Notes under the pieces: generated by a model
Told to the model about the DNA's origin: nothing
The model's database searches: none
The model's input: only the letters and a program-made list of their open reading frames with translations
Shown: piece after piece, positions 55,336-64,000 of the stretch
How positions within the stretch are numbered: position 1 is the first letter of the stretch
Layout of the letters: the number at the start of each line of letters is the position of its first letter
Translations under genes and position numbers: made by a program
NCBI RefSeq assembly: GCF_014841565.1
Contig: NZ_JACYUD010000007.1
Coordinates: 124,001-188,000, forward strand
From: Rhizobium sp. CFBP 8762
GTDB taxonomy: Bacteria; Pseudomonadota; Alphaproteobacteria; Rhizobiales; Rhizobiaceae
DNA length: 64,000 nucleotides
Direction: 5' to 3'

Positions 55336-57525
55336 ATGAATTTAGCTATAACCAAAGCCACCCTGTTTAGCGCAAGAAGCCGATTGCTTGCCGGAACAGC
55401 GCTGACACTGGCAACGTTTGCAAGTCCAGCCGTTTCCCAGGAAACGGAGCCTGCGGACCTCACCAAAATTGATGTGCAGGGCAAGCTGGACAATCAACAG
55501 GTGCCCCAAAGCGAGGGTTATATCACCTATAAAACCCGCTCCGGCTCGAAGACATCGACCTATATTCTCGATATTCCCCAGTCTATTTCTACAGTTACAG
55601 CTAAGGAGCTGACCGTCCGAAACCCACAGGGGATACTCGAAGCGCTTCAGTATTCTCCAGCCGTGCGCCCTGACACATTCGGTTTCGACCCACGAATGGA
55701 TACATTCAATATCCGTGGCTTCGATTCGTACAATAACGGTATCTTCCGCGATGGAATGCGGCAAATGAGCGCCAGTCTCGCCTACTTCAAGAATGAACCT
55801 TACGGGATAGAGGAACTGACCATTCTGAAGGGGTCAACCTCGTCGCTGTATGGGGGCAGCAGCGCCGGCGGTATCGTCGACATTACCACAAAGCGCCCAA
55901 CACTGGACCCTTTACGGGAGGTAGAGGTGCAGCTTGGATCCTACGGCAGACGGGATGTTCGTTTTGATACATCTGGTCCGCTCACGAAAGACAACTCCGT
56001 TCTTTACAGGCTGACGGGTCTTGCACGCAAAGCCGATACCGAGCGGGCGGGTGTAAAGGATGACAGGCTGTTCATTGCCCCCGCCATCACCTTCCAGCGG
56101 GATGAAGAAACCTCTCTGACAGTCCTTGGCGAATACACGAATTTTCAAACTGGTGGCACTGCAACGTTCTGGAACTTTCCAACGAACAGGCTGACAAATT
56201 ACCAGTTTGGTGACCCTCGGTTCAATCAAAACAAGCAGATCCAGAAACGGATAGGCTACGAATTTGAGCATCGCATTAACGATGTATTCCAGATACGCCA
56301 GAACCTGCGATACTTTGAAATTGATCAGGATTTCGAAAATGCTGGGAATCAAAGTTTCGACAGCCGTGATTGGGCGTACACAGATTTCACCTTCCGTACG
56401 CCAATACAGCGATACACTTATTTTGGCATGCTCGCCACGCAGCAGTTGACTGTCGACAACCAAATCCAGGCAGATTTCGCCACCGGTAAGCTAGACCATA
56501 CGATACTTGTGGGCGCTGATGCGAGTTGGTTCAAGTATGACAACAAAGACGGTTCCGGCACCGCGCCCGAACTCAATCTTCTTAGTCCAGACTATAATCA
56601 ATACATTCCACGTCCTGATCTACAGCAATTCGTCAATCAGAAACACCGTTCGCGGGGTGTGTATATCCAGGATCAGATCCGCTACAACTCATGGATGCTG
56701 ACTTTGGCCGCGCGTCAGGATTGGGTTAATATCAGTTCCGCAGAAGGAAACTATGTCACTGGCGCGCAAACCAGTTCATATACTCAAAAATCCGATAAAG
56801 CGACAGTGCGCGTAGGGTTGTCCTATGAAACAGATTTCGGTCTGACACCATATGTGAATTACGCGACGTCGTATTACGTCTCTCCCGGACTCAACCCGGA
56901 GAGAAAGGGCTTCAAGCCAACCGAGGCGACCAGCTACGAACTCGGGCTGAAATATCTGCTGCCTGACACAAACATTCTTTTGATGGCCTCCGTATTTGAC
57001 ATCAATCAAAAAAATGGTGTGTTTTACGAGATTATCAATCAAGACTCGGTTCAAGTTCAACGCAGTGAGCTGAATTCCCGTGGTTTTGAGTTCGAAGCGA
57101 AAGCCAATCTAAACAACGGAATTGGTCTTCGCGCGGGTTACCAGTTCCTCGATTTCGAAATCAGGGAAGGCGAAGTTGGTACGATTGGTAAACAGCAATC
57201 CGGCGTACCGCAGCACACCTTCTCTGTTTGGGGTGATTATGAAATCCAGGACGGTGCAGCCGCAGGCTTAGGCTTTGGAGCGGGTCTGCGATATGTCGGT
57301 ACAAGCCCCGGTGACGATCTGGGAACGTTCGACAATTCCTCCCGGGCCTTTGTGGATGCAGCAGTCACCTACGACTTCGGCAAAAAAAGCAAAGATCTTC
57401 AGGGGCTAAGTCTTCAGGTCAATGCCAGCAACATTTTCAACACCCAAAAGGCCACATGCGCGAACAATTTCTGCAATCTTGATGGCGGTAAATTCTTTAC
57501 CGGCAGCCTGAAATATCGCTTCTAA
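55336..57525 (+). CDS. TonB-dependent siderophore receptor
   Basis: 729 residues. Signal peptide about 1-31 (cleavage near AVSQ). A possible TonB box (KIDVQGK) is followed by the plug domain (DIPQSISTVTAKELTVRNPQGILEALQYSPAV; GIEELTILKGSTSSLYGGSSAGGIVD) and a 22-strand barrel ending in aromatic FFTGSLKYRF. The layout is that of hydroxamate receptors such as FhuA/FoxA. ATG 55336 is preferred; TTG 55327 sits too close to GGGAGA. The 255 bp upstream has no iron box I can name. No siderophore transport genes are adjacent, so it relies on others. Confidence 0.9.
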   Translation: MNLAITKATLFSARSRLLAGTALTLATFASPAVSQETEPADLTKIDVQGKLDNQQVPQSEGYITYKTRSGSKTSTYILDIPQSISTVTAKELTVRNPQGILEALQYSPAVRPDTFGFDPRMDTFNIRGFDSYNNGIFRDGMRQMSASLAYFKNEPYGIEELTILKGSTSSLYGGSSAGGIVDITTKRPTLDPLREVEVQLGSYGRRDVRFDTSGPLTKDNSVLYRLTGLARKADTERAGVKDDRLFIAPAITFQRDEETSLTVLGEYTNFQTGGTATFWNFPTNRLTNYQFGDPRFNQNKQIQKRIGYEFEHRINDVFQIRQNLRYFEIDQDFENAGNQSFDSRDWAYTDFTFRTPIQRYTYFGMLATQQLTVDNQIQADFATGKLDHTILVGADASWFKYDNKDGSGTAPELNLLSPDYNQYIPRPDLQQFVNQKHRSRGVYIQDQIRYNSWMLTLAARQDWVNISSAEGNYVTGAQTSSYTQKSDKATVRVGLSYETDFGLTPYVNYATSYYVSPGLNPERKGFKPTEATSYELGLKYLLPDTNILLMASVFDINQKNGVFYEIINQDSVQVQRSELNSRGFEFEAKANLNNGIGLRAGYQFLDFEIREGEVGTIGKQQSGVPQHTFSVWGDYEIQDGAAAGLGFGAGLRYVGTSPGDDLGTFDNSSRAFVDAAVTYDFGKKSKDLQGLSLQVNASNIFNTQKATCANNFCNLDGGKFFTGSLKYRF

Positions 57526-57539
57526 GGTCAGATCAACCT

Positions 57540-57561
57540 CTGGCGGCCTCCGGGCCGCCAG
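57540..57561. terminator. Bidirectional-type terminator between TonB receptor and molybdoenzyme genes
   Basis: Perfect 9 bp stem CTGGCGGCC / GGCCGCCAG with a 4-base loop, followed on the plus strand by TTTGTGG. It sits 15 bp after the receptor stop and between convergent genes. Confidence 0.7.
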
Positions 57562-57706
57562 TTTGTGGAGCAGACGAACAGCACCCATGTTTCCTGTCGA
57601 TTTGATACGAGATCACAGGAAAAATGTATGCAGCCAGTATGGTTGTCTTAACTTGGTGCAAATCCTGAAGCGGGCCACATAGCCCAGAACCATCTGCCCT
57701 GTAGAA

Positions 57707-60700
57707 TCAAGCGTCCAGAACCAAATCGCTCAGAGGAAGGGCTTGGCAGGTTAGGCAGCATCCAGGTTCCAGGTCCGGATTGTCGACAAGGTGCTGTACG
57801 CTTCCCGATCTTAAGGGAATCACGCAGCTCTCGCATTGACCAACCCGGCAGCCGCTGGGCAGCGTCACACCGGCGCGCTCGGAGACGGTTAGAATACTGT
57901 CTATGGTCTTACCAGGTTTCCACTCGATCGTTATGTCAGAACGCGCGAAGTGAATGGTTCGTGCGACGAGACCTTCCACGGGGGCCGGCGCCGGGGCGCC
58001 GAAACGTTCCTTGAATATCTCGAACGGTGGTACTCCGCGTTTCCTAAGACCTTCTGTCACCCCATTCATCATTGCCTCAGCAGCGCACATGTAAAATCGC
58101 GCTCGAGAATCGATCAGACGCCTGTCAATGTCGGCGGCTGTGAAACGACCCAACCGGTCGCAGATGTCGTCGGGACCCGGCTGTGTCAGATGCGAGATCA
58201 TCCTGACGTTGGGCAAGGCGGCTTCGAGACTGCGAAGCCGATTATAGAAAGGCCTGTGCCGACCATCGCGGCAAACATAATGCAATACCACGCTTGGCTC
58301 TTCGGGCGCTCCGGTCAAGGTTTCCAGGTAGGAAAGAAACGGTGTGATGCCGATACCGCCAGCAATCAGCACGACCGGAAAATCCTGCGAAACAGGAATG
58401 AGAAAATCCCCAGCCGGGGCGCGCAGGTCAACGATGCTCCCCGGTTGCAACTCATTCCATATTTTCCCCGACATCTCGCCCTGCCGCCGCACGGCGATAC
58501 TATAGCTTTCAGGCAAACCATTCCCCTTTCCGGTCAGGGAGTAAGACCGGGAGAGACCGTCCATCCGGATGCCAATATATTGACCTGACCAAAAGCCCGG
58601 CAGAGGAAAGGGGGAAACAGGCTGGAATGTCAGGCCGACAACGTCGGCTGCATGTTCGAGCCGCTCGGTTACCATAAACGGTTTCCACCCCTCCCAGCCT
58701 GTCGTCTCATATTTCTGGATATCGCATGTGAACGACCGAAGAGCCAAACCTCCGCTGACAGGGTCTCGATCCCGTTCGGCAATCAGCGCATTAAAGTTGA
58801 AGTCCGGGCTTGATATCAACCCAAGGTCCGGTGCCGACTGCCACCATCCATAGTCGCTGGCAACAACGTCGCCAGCGAGCGTATCATTCCACTTGGCGCG
58901 CGCGCGCATGACCCCGAAACGGGTGTGGATGCTGATCCAGTCGCCATCCGCAATCCCCTTCCCAGCGGCTGTTTCCGGATGAATTTCGGCAACCGGTTCG
59001 CGTCTGCGCCGTCGCAACGTGTTGATTCCACGGTCCTGACTGTGGCGGAAATAGCCGTTATTGACCGAAAACAGGGTTAGCGGAAATGCATCACCTCTGG
59101 GCTCCGCCGGTTCTACGAACCGGGGTACGGGAGAATGTCCGTGCCGATGCAGCAGCTCGCAATACAGTTCCGCCTTGCCGGTTTGTGTCGCAAACCCTTG
59201 CTCGCGGTACTTCTCGTAACGTTGTGACAAATCGATCCGTACACCACCGGGGCTCGCTCTCAGGTCTTTTGGTGTCAAACCCAATGGCGCAAGCTGGAAT
59301 GCAAAGCCCTCCTCTGTATCTCCGCCAAAAAACAGGTCATCCATTCCAAGACGTTGGGCAAGCTGGAAAACGATCCACATGTCCGACCTGGCCTCGCCTT
59401 GCGGCGCAATCATGGCCGGGCGAAGCTGAACGTGACCTTGTGCCTCCAGCGATATTTCAAAACCGATCCGCAGCGCGTCGAATTCCCACGGGCTTGCAAC
59501 GGGGAGGATGATATCTGCGCTTTCGGCCGTTGGATTCATGAACAAATCGCAGTGGACCTGAAAATCAAGCGCATGAAGCGCTTTCTTGCCTCTCTGAGGC
59601 GCCGGGTGGGAAACCAGCAGATTGGCGCCGAAGCTGAACAGCGCCCGGACCCGATACGGTTTTTCGTCCAGTATGGCATCGTAAAGATCGGTAGAGTTAA
59701 CCCAGCCGCTCGCCGGCGGGCCGATGGGCAACGCATCAAGCCCTAAGGTCAGCGCGCGCACATGGTTGGGCAGCATGTCCATACTGTGCAGCACCGGGAC
59801 CGGCAGAGCGGGTAGACGCACATTGCCCCCGCAACGGTCGAAGCTCCCTGTGAGCGCGTACAATGTTGCGATGGCGCGCTCTGTCTGTGTGGCGTTGGTA
59901 TGCTGCCCCACACCGGTCCAGCCATGATAAGAGATTGCGCGGGCAGAACCGATCATGTCGGCCAAAGCCTCAACCGTGCCCGCTGGTATGCCCGTAATCC
60001 GCTCTACCATCGTAGGATCGTAGGGCTCAACCGCGTTGCAGTAATGCTCAAACGCGGTCCTGCAGACAATGCTGTTACCATTGTGCGTAATGGTAAAACA
60101 TCCCCGCAAGACCGGCTCTCCACCTGGGTCGGTTGACGCTTTGGCTGTCGCAGTTGCTGCGTCCCAGATGACGAAGCCGTCTTTTGCCAAGCCGATATCA
60201 TCCGCGCGAAGGAACAAACCAGTATCATCACGAACGAGATAGACGGCGTTTGTCCAGTTCGCCACGAACTCCTTGTCGAAGGCTTCATTCGTCACCAGCC
60301 AGCGGGCAAGTCCAAGCGCGAGCGCACCATCTGTTCCCGGGCGTACACGCAGCCATAGATCCGCCTCGCGCGCCGAAGCGGTCTGGCGCGGATCAATCAC
60401 CGCCAGTTTGGCCCCGTGCGCCTTGGCGGCACCGATGGCTTCGGCCTGCGCAAGCCAGACATTCGTCGGGTTATGGCCCCAGAGGATTATCAGGTCCGAG
60501 TGGCGGTAGTCGGCAGCGGGAATGGCGCAGCCAAAGGTAAAAGCATGCGCATTGTCTTTGTGCCAGTTGCACACTTCCGTGGATGAACACAGATTTGGGC
60601 TGCCATACCCGCGAATGAAGCGCTGAACCCAATCAGCACTATCCGAGATCGATGATGACGAGCCCGATGTCATGGCAAAGGCCACAGACTGCGGACCGCT

Positions 60701-60994
60701 TTCCCGGCGATACTGCTCAAGCTTCCCGGCGATTTCACCCAGCGCTTCGTCCCAACTGATCGGCACAAAGCCTGCATCCGCTGACCCTTTGGGGGTTGTC
60801 CTGCGAAGTGGTGTTTTCAAACGTCTGGCTGAATGCGCAATCTCCGGCGCAGCGCGTCCTTTTGGACACATGGCCTTGCCATTGGGATGGCGCGGGTCCG
60901 GACGCACGGACACAAGCCGCCCGTCCTCAATCGTGTTCACCGTGCCGCACCGGGAACGGCAAAGTGTGCAGTATCCGGGTATTTCCTGCTTCAA
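57707..60994 (-). CDS. Fused molybdopterin oxidoreductase - flavin/NAD reductase - 2Fe-2S ferredoxin
   Basis: 1095 residues in one chain. N-terminal 4Fe-4S motif with Cys9, Cys12, Cys16, Cys43. The bis-MGD oxidoreductase domain runs to about 760, with Cys142 (STEVCNWHKD) as likely Mo ligand and the dinucleotide-binding domain (FPLTLFSVNNGYFRHSQDRG) near 680. The FNR-type reductase (about 770-1010) has FAD motif RSYSLTG and NAD motif GGIGITPFLSYL. The C-terminal 2Fe-2S domain (about 1013-1095) has CRVGQCESC and CLTC. No Tat signal, so cytosolic. Start is TTG 60994 with AAGGA upstream. Downstream of an Aap-like importer; substrate unknown. Confidence 0.88.
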   Translation of the reverse strand: MKQEIPGYCTLCRSRCGTVNTIEDGRLVSVRPDPRHPNGKAMCPKGRAAPEIAHSARRLKTPLRRTTPKGSADAGFVPISWDEALGEIAGKLEQYRRESGPQSVAFAMTSGSSSSISDSADWVQRFIRGYGSPNLCSSTEVCNWHKDNAHAFTFGCAIPAADYRHSDLIILWGHNPTNVWLAQAEAIGAAKAHGAKLAVIDPRQTASAREADLWLRVRPGTDGALALGLARWLVTNEAFDKEFVANWTNAVYLVRDDTGLFLRADDIGLAKDGFVIWDAATATAKASTDPGGEPVLRGCFTITHNGNSIVCRTAFEHYCNAVEPYDPTMVERITGIPAGTVEALADMIGSARAISYHGWTGVGQHTNATQTERAIATLYALTGSFDRCGGNVRLPALPVPVLHSMDMLPNHVRALTLGLDALPIGPPASGWVNSTDLYDAILDEKPYRVRALFSFGANLLVSHPAPQRGKKALHALDFQVHCDLFMNPTAESADIILPVASPWEFDALRIGFEISLEAQGHVQLRPAMIAPQGEARSDMWIVFQLAQRLGMDDLFFGGDTEEGFAFQLAPLGLTPKDLRASPGGVRIDLSQRYEKYREQGFATQTGKAELYCELLHRHGHSPVPRFVEPAEPRGDAFPLTLFSVNNGYFRHSQDRGINTLRRRRREPVAEIHPETAAGKGIADGDWISIHTRFGVMRARAKWNDTLAGDVVASDYGWWQSAPDLGLISSPDFNFNALIAERDRDPVSGGLALRSFTCDIQKYETTGWEGWKPFMVTERLEHAADVVGLTFQPVSPFPLPGFWSGQYIGIRMDGLSRSYSLTGKGNGLPESYSIAVRRQGEMSGKIWNELQPGSIVDLRAPAGDFLIPVSQDFPVVLIAGGIGITPFLSYLETLTGAPEEPSVVLHYVCRDGRHRPFYNRLRSLEAALPNVRMISHLTQPGPDDICDRLGRFTAADIDRRLIDSRARFYMCAAEAMMNGVTEGLRKRGVPPFEIFKERFGAPAPAPVEGLVARTIHFARSDITIEWKPGKTIDSILTVSERAGVTLPSGCRVGQCESCVIPLRSGSVQHLVDNPDLEPGCCLTCQALPLSDLVLDA

Positions 60995-61058
60995 GACAAT
61001 AGTCCTTGCACATGGCAGATCATGGTCGAATCGGCCATCGTCGGTGAAAGCAAAATGT

Positions 61059-61076
61059 GAAAACGACTCCGTTTTC
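61059..61076 (-). terminator. Hairpin between importer ATPase and molybdoenzyme genes
   Basis: 7 bp stem GAAAACG / CGTTTTC with a 4-base loop in the 104 bp gap. On the minus strand it is followed by ACATTTTG, a weak T-run, so it may partly end the importer transcript or separate expression levels. Confidence 0.45.
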
Positions 61077-61098
61077 GCTAAAAATTCTCCGGAGAGCG

Positions 61099-61845
61099 TT
61101 AGTGCTTGAGAACTTGCGACAAAAACTTGGCAGTTCGCTCGTTGCGGGGATTATCGAAAAAGGATTCGGGCGATCCGTCCTCGACAATTTCACCCCGGTC
61201 CATGAAAACTACGCGATCCGCCACCCGCCGGGCAAAACCCATTTCGTGCGTGACGCAGACCATGGTCATGCCTTCAGCCGCCAGCGACACCATAACTTCC
61301 AAAACCTCAGAAACCATTTCTGGATCCAGCGCCGATGTCGGCTCGTCAAACAACATGATCCGCGGCTGCATAGAGAGAGACCGCGCAATAGCGGCTCTCT
61401 GTTGCTGACCACCGGAGAGCTGACCGGGATACTTCGATGCCTGATCGCCGATATGCACCTTTTCAAGATATTGCATGGCCGTTGCTTCCGCATCGGAGCG
61501 CGAGACCTTGCGTACCAGCATGGGCGCGAGAATGCAGTTTTCCAGAATGGTCATGTGTGGAAACAGGTTGAAGTGCTGGAACACCATACCAACGTCTTGC
61601 CGCACACGGTTGATGTCGTCCGTATCTGCGTCTATGGCCGTGCCGAGGACGCGGATGGTTCCGCCATCATGCTGTTCCAACTGGTTGATACAGCGGATCA
61701 AGGTCGATTTACCTGATCCCGATGGGCCGCATATGACCACCTTCTGGCCGTGCGCAACGGCGAGGTCGACATTGATTAAAGCATGGTAGGTGCCGTAATG
61801 CTTGTTGAGGGCTGAGATAAGGATCGCACTGTCGGGACTGCTCAT
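61099..61845 (-). CDS. Amino-acid ABC importer ATPase (AapP/GlnQ-like)
   Basis: 248 residues. Walker [11 protein letters not shown]-loop [10 protein letters not shown], signature [12 protein letters not shown], Walker [13 protein letters not shown], switch His [15 protein letters not shown] eight bases before ATG 61845 fixes the start; the frame is open upstream but overlaps the permease gene. Third visible gene of the importer operon (permease, permease, ATPase), 104 bp ahead of the molybdoenzyme fusion. Similar to but distinct from the ATPase at 34664-35416. Confidence 0.93.
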   Translation of the reverse strand: MSSPDSAILISALNKHYGTYHALINVDLAVAHGQKVVICGPSGSGKSTLIRCINQLEQHDGGTIRVLGTAIDADTDDINRVRQDVGMVFQHFNLFPHMTILENCILAPMLVRKVSRSDAEATAMQYLEKVHIGDQASKYPGQLSGGQQQRAAIARSLSMQPRIMLFDEPTSALDPEMVSEVLEVMVSLAAEGMTMVCVTHEMGFARRVADRVVFMDRGEIVEDGSPESFFDNPRNERTAKFLSQVLKH

Positions 61846-61856
61846 GTGTAGACTCC

Positions 61857-62939
61857 TCAACGTTTTCCGAGACCCATCCGGCGCTCCAGATAGGCGCCAT
61901 ACTGGGAAAGTCCGAATGAAAAAATGAAATAGATTGCGGCGATAAACGCGTAGACCTCGACGAAGGCGAACGTCCATTCCGCAGTGCGGTAGGCCGCATT
62001 CCCGGATGCCAGAAGATCAAAGAAACCGACGACAACCACAAGCGATGTTTCCATGAAAGCGACGACAAACTGATTGATCGTGGCAGGAAGAGAGGTGCGA
62101 AACGCCTGTGGCAACAGCACATAGGCCATACGGTGGCGGTAGGACATGCCCATGGCTTTGGCCGCTTCGTCCTGCCCCTTCGGTACGCCTTGCAGACCGC
62201 CACGGATGATCTCGGCCTGATAGGCGGCAAAGTACAGCGCATAGGCGACGATCACGCGATAGAGTTTTTCGCCGACCATCATATCGGGAAGCATGAAGGG
62301 CAGCACAACGGCAAAGGCAAACAGGATAGAAAGAAGCGGCAGCGAACGAATGGTATCGATGATGAGACCGGTCGACTTGGAAATCCACGGCAGCTTCGTA
62401 TCGCGCAGCAAAGCCAATACAATCGCCAGGGGCATGCCAATCAGTACGGATGCTGAGAAGATGAACAATGTCAGCGATAAGCCGCCCCACTGTTCTTCCC
62501 GGATCAGCGATAATCCGAACAGACCTCCGCGCATTAGAATGTAAAATCCGGTGAAGCCGACGAGCCAGAGAATGCCGAGCCGGGTCGCCGTCCATAGAGC
62601 AGGCACGCAGCTGAGTATCACGGTGACAACGATGATGCTGCAGGCAGCCACCGAACGCCAATGTTCCTCAAAGGGATAAAGGCCAAAAAAGATCAAGCGC
62701 CAGCGGTTGACGATTACAGACCAGCATGCGCCGCCGCCTGCTACGCATTCCGCCTGACGGGCATCCGACGAAACGGTCGCGTTCACAAAGGCCCATTCAA
62801 AGCATAGCCAGGCGACCCATATCAGCATGCTGAGACATGCTGCACTCAGCAGCACGGACAGCAGACGTTTGATGACGCGACGACTGGCCACTCTGGCAAC
62901 GGTGGGCGCAAGCGGAAGGGATAAATTGAGTTCTGACAT
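61857..62939 (-). CDS. Amino-acid ABC importer permease, AapM-like
   Basis: 360 residues. The long N-terminal portion (1-150) with helices and a Cys-containing loop ([11 protein letters not shown]), then the permease domain with EAA loop [29 protein letters not shown]. This large-insert architecture is characteristic of AapM in AapJQMP general L-amino acid transporters. It starts two bases after the AapQ-like stop. Ligand range in this copy may differ, given the oxidoreductase neighbour. Confidence 0.9.
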   Translation of the reverse strand: MSELNLSLPLAPTVARVASRRVIKRLLSVLLSAACLSMLIWVAWLCFEWAFVNATVSSDARQAECVAGGGACWSVIVNRWRLIFFGLYPFEEHWRSVAACSIIVVTVILSCVPALWTATRLGILWLVGFTGFYILMRGGLFGLSLIREEQWGGLSLTLFIFSASVLIGMPLAIVLALLRDTKLPWISKSTGLIIDTIRSLPLLSILFAFAVVLPFMLPDMMVGEKLYRVIVAYALYFAAYQAEIIRGGLQGVPKGQDEAAKAMGMSYRHRMAYVLLPQAFRTSLPATINQFVVAFMETSLVVVVGFFDLLASGNAAYRTAEWTFAFVEVYAFIAAIYFIFSFGLSQYGAYLERRMGLGKR

Positions 62940-62941
62940 GG

Positions 62942-64000
62942 CTACCCCCTGGCCTGATGGCCCTTGAGGGCTATTGCAGAGTTGATGCGGTTTGAGACGG
63001 TTGCAATCGTGATGTTGATCAGCAGAAATGCTCCCATCAGAATGCCCAGCATTTCCAAGGTCTGCCCCGACTGCGTGATGGCGGTTGCAATCACCATGAA
63101 GAGATCGGCGAAACCCACGACGATACCGAGCGTCGTTGCCTTGATGAGCCAGATATATTGGTTGGTCAGCATTGGCAGCATTGCCCGCATCGCAAGAGGA
63201 AACTGGATGCGGCTGAAGACATGCCAGGTTTTCAGCCCAAGTGAGCGTGCCGCTTCGATCTGGCCGGGCGACACAGCCAGAAAGCCTCCTCGAACAATCT
63301 CTCCGACATAGGCACCGCCGAATATCGCGATAGCGAGAACGATCGTGAAGAATTCGGGCTGGATGTGGCTACCGCCCCGGAAGTTCAGTCCGCGGAACAC
63401 CGGCTCGTCGACAAATGGCGTCCCGGTCTGATGCCCCATGACAAAAAGCATCGTCATGATGGCCAGACCTGATGCAACCGATCCCGCCATAAGCGGCTGA
63501 CGCTTGGCGTGAAGCCACCCCGCCCGCGCGAAAACCGATAGCCAGAGACAGACCAGCAGCATGGCAGCAAAAATCGCAGCAGAGGCCAGCGTGGCCCAAG
63601 CCTCCACATTCAGCCGGGGCACGTAAAGCCCTCGATTGCTGAGAAAAACGCCACCAATATTGATGGCATTCTTCGGCGATGGTAGTCGGGTTATGAGCGC
63701 GTACCAGAAGAACACCTGTACCAGCAGAGGCACATTTCTGACGAGTTGCACATACACTGTGCCGATTATGCGCAGCGCGGTATTGGATGAAATGCGCGCT
63801 GTGCCGATGACAATTCCCAGCGCCGTTGCCAGCGTCAGACCCAACACGCCCACAAGCAACGTATTCAGGAAGCCCATGAGCAAAACCCACCAGTAGGGAT
63901 CGGATGGACTGGTGGGGACCAGTGCAAACGTCATTTCCCATCCGGTTGATTTCCAGAGGAAATCAAACCCGGAATTGATCCCCTGTTGTGCAAGCTTGAT
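62942..64000 (-). CDS. Amino-acid ABC importer permease, AapQ-like, partial (N-terminus off right edge)
   Basis: 352 residues visible. The frame runs through to the right edge: the segment IKLAQQGINSGFDFLWKSTGWE upstream of the internal Met at 63934 matches the AapQ N-terminal region, so ATG 63934 is not the start. Permease domain with RNVPLLVQVFFWYA and EAA loop AVSPGQIEAARSLGLKTWHVFSRIQFPLA; a central insertion as in AapQ. The binding-protein gene (AapJ-like) is expected just beyond the window. Confidence 0.9.
   Translation of the reverse strand: MKLAQQGINSGFDFLWKSTGWEMTFALVPTSPSDPYWWVLLMGFLNTLLVGVLGLTLATALGIVIGTARISSNTALRIIGTVYVQLVRNVPLLVQVFFWYALITRLPSPKNAINIGGVFLSNRGLYVPRLNVEAWATLASAAIFAAMLLVCLWLSVFARAGWLHAKRQPLMAGSVASGLAIMTMLFVMGHQTGTPFVDEPVFRGLNFRGGSHIQPEFFTIVLAIAIFGGAYVGEIVRGGFLAVSPGQIEAARSLGLKTWHVFSRIQFPLAMRAMLPMLTNQYIWLIKATTLGIVVGFADLFMVIATAITQSGQTLEMLGILMGAFLLINITIATVSNRINSAIALKGHQARG

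Noticed and set aside
63934-63934. ATG 63934 as start of the AapQ-like permease
   Set aside because: Upstream codons to the window edge encode AapQ-like sequence, so the gene is truncated by the edge rather than starting here.

Overview
The window looks like chromosome (or chromid) of an alphaproteobacterium in the Hyphomicrobiales, most likely a Brucella/Ochrobactrum relative. Grounds: mid-to-high GC, dense AUGA-overlap operons, many ABC importers with their own LysR/GntR/LacI/RpiR regulators, an AapQMP-style transporter, and interspersed palindromic repeats that begin TAGAGC, a type I associate with that group. This is inference; no 16S, tRNA, phage, plasmid or CRISPR sequence is present. 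Nearly all of it is accessory nutrient-scavenging gene content.

Layout. 1-4268 (minus): aldehyde dehydrogenase, xylulokinase, HAD phosphatase and a truncated RpiR regulator, divergent from 4565-6524 (plus): an FAH-family sugar-acid dehydratase and a polyol-type SDR. 6521-11870 (minus): an AfuABC-like importer plus an inositol-monophosphatase-family enzyme, divergent from a LacI regulator (12040-13047). Together these suggest uptake and catabolism of a phosphorylated or polyol sugar. 13051-19387: two LysR/aldo-keto reductase pairs, an MFS exporter and an L,D-transpeptidase. 19568-23116: an ECF importer (S, fused double ATPase, T) in one operon with a phosphoribosyltransferase. 23153-27516: epimerase-like SDR, TetR, DoxX-like protein and a GGDEF-EAL protein. 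27725-31195: AroE-like dehydrogenase, MHS-family transporter, LysR.

31371-38299 is a coherent Amadori-compound (fructosyl-amino acid) locus: polar amino-acid-type ABC importer, FAD oxidase, FrlD-like kinase, FrlB-like deglycase and a GntR regulator, tied together by three copies of one palindrome (TTGTCAGACAA or close variants). 38435-46310 is an organosulfur-type locus: luciferase-like monooxygenase, peptide/nickel-type ABC importer and a DszC-like flavoenzyme. 46485-50279 encodes PaoABC periplasmic aldehyde oxidoreductase without an adjacent PaoD. 50484-57525 holds a NIT-domain chemoreceptor, an MFS exporter, a LysR gene broken by an in-frame amber codon, and a TonB-dependent siderophore receptor.

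57707-64000 (minus) carries an AapQMP-like amino-acid importer (its first gene runs off the right edge) followed by a 1095-residue single-chain fusion of a molybdopterin oxidoreductase with a flavin/NAD reductase and a 2Fe-2S ferredoxin domain. This fusion with its importer and the ECF-phosphoribosyltransferase operon are the best candidates for undescribed systems. Five interspersed repeats are each placed so that their terminal TAG/TAA triplet is the stop codon of the neighbouring gene. No gap without a gene exceeds 300 bases.
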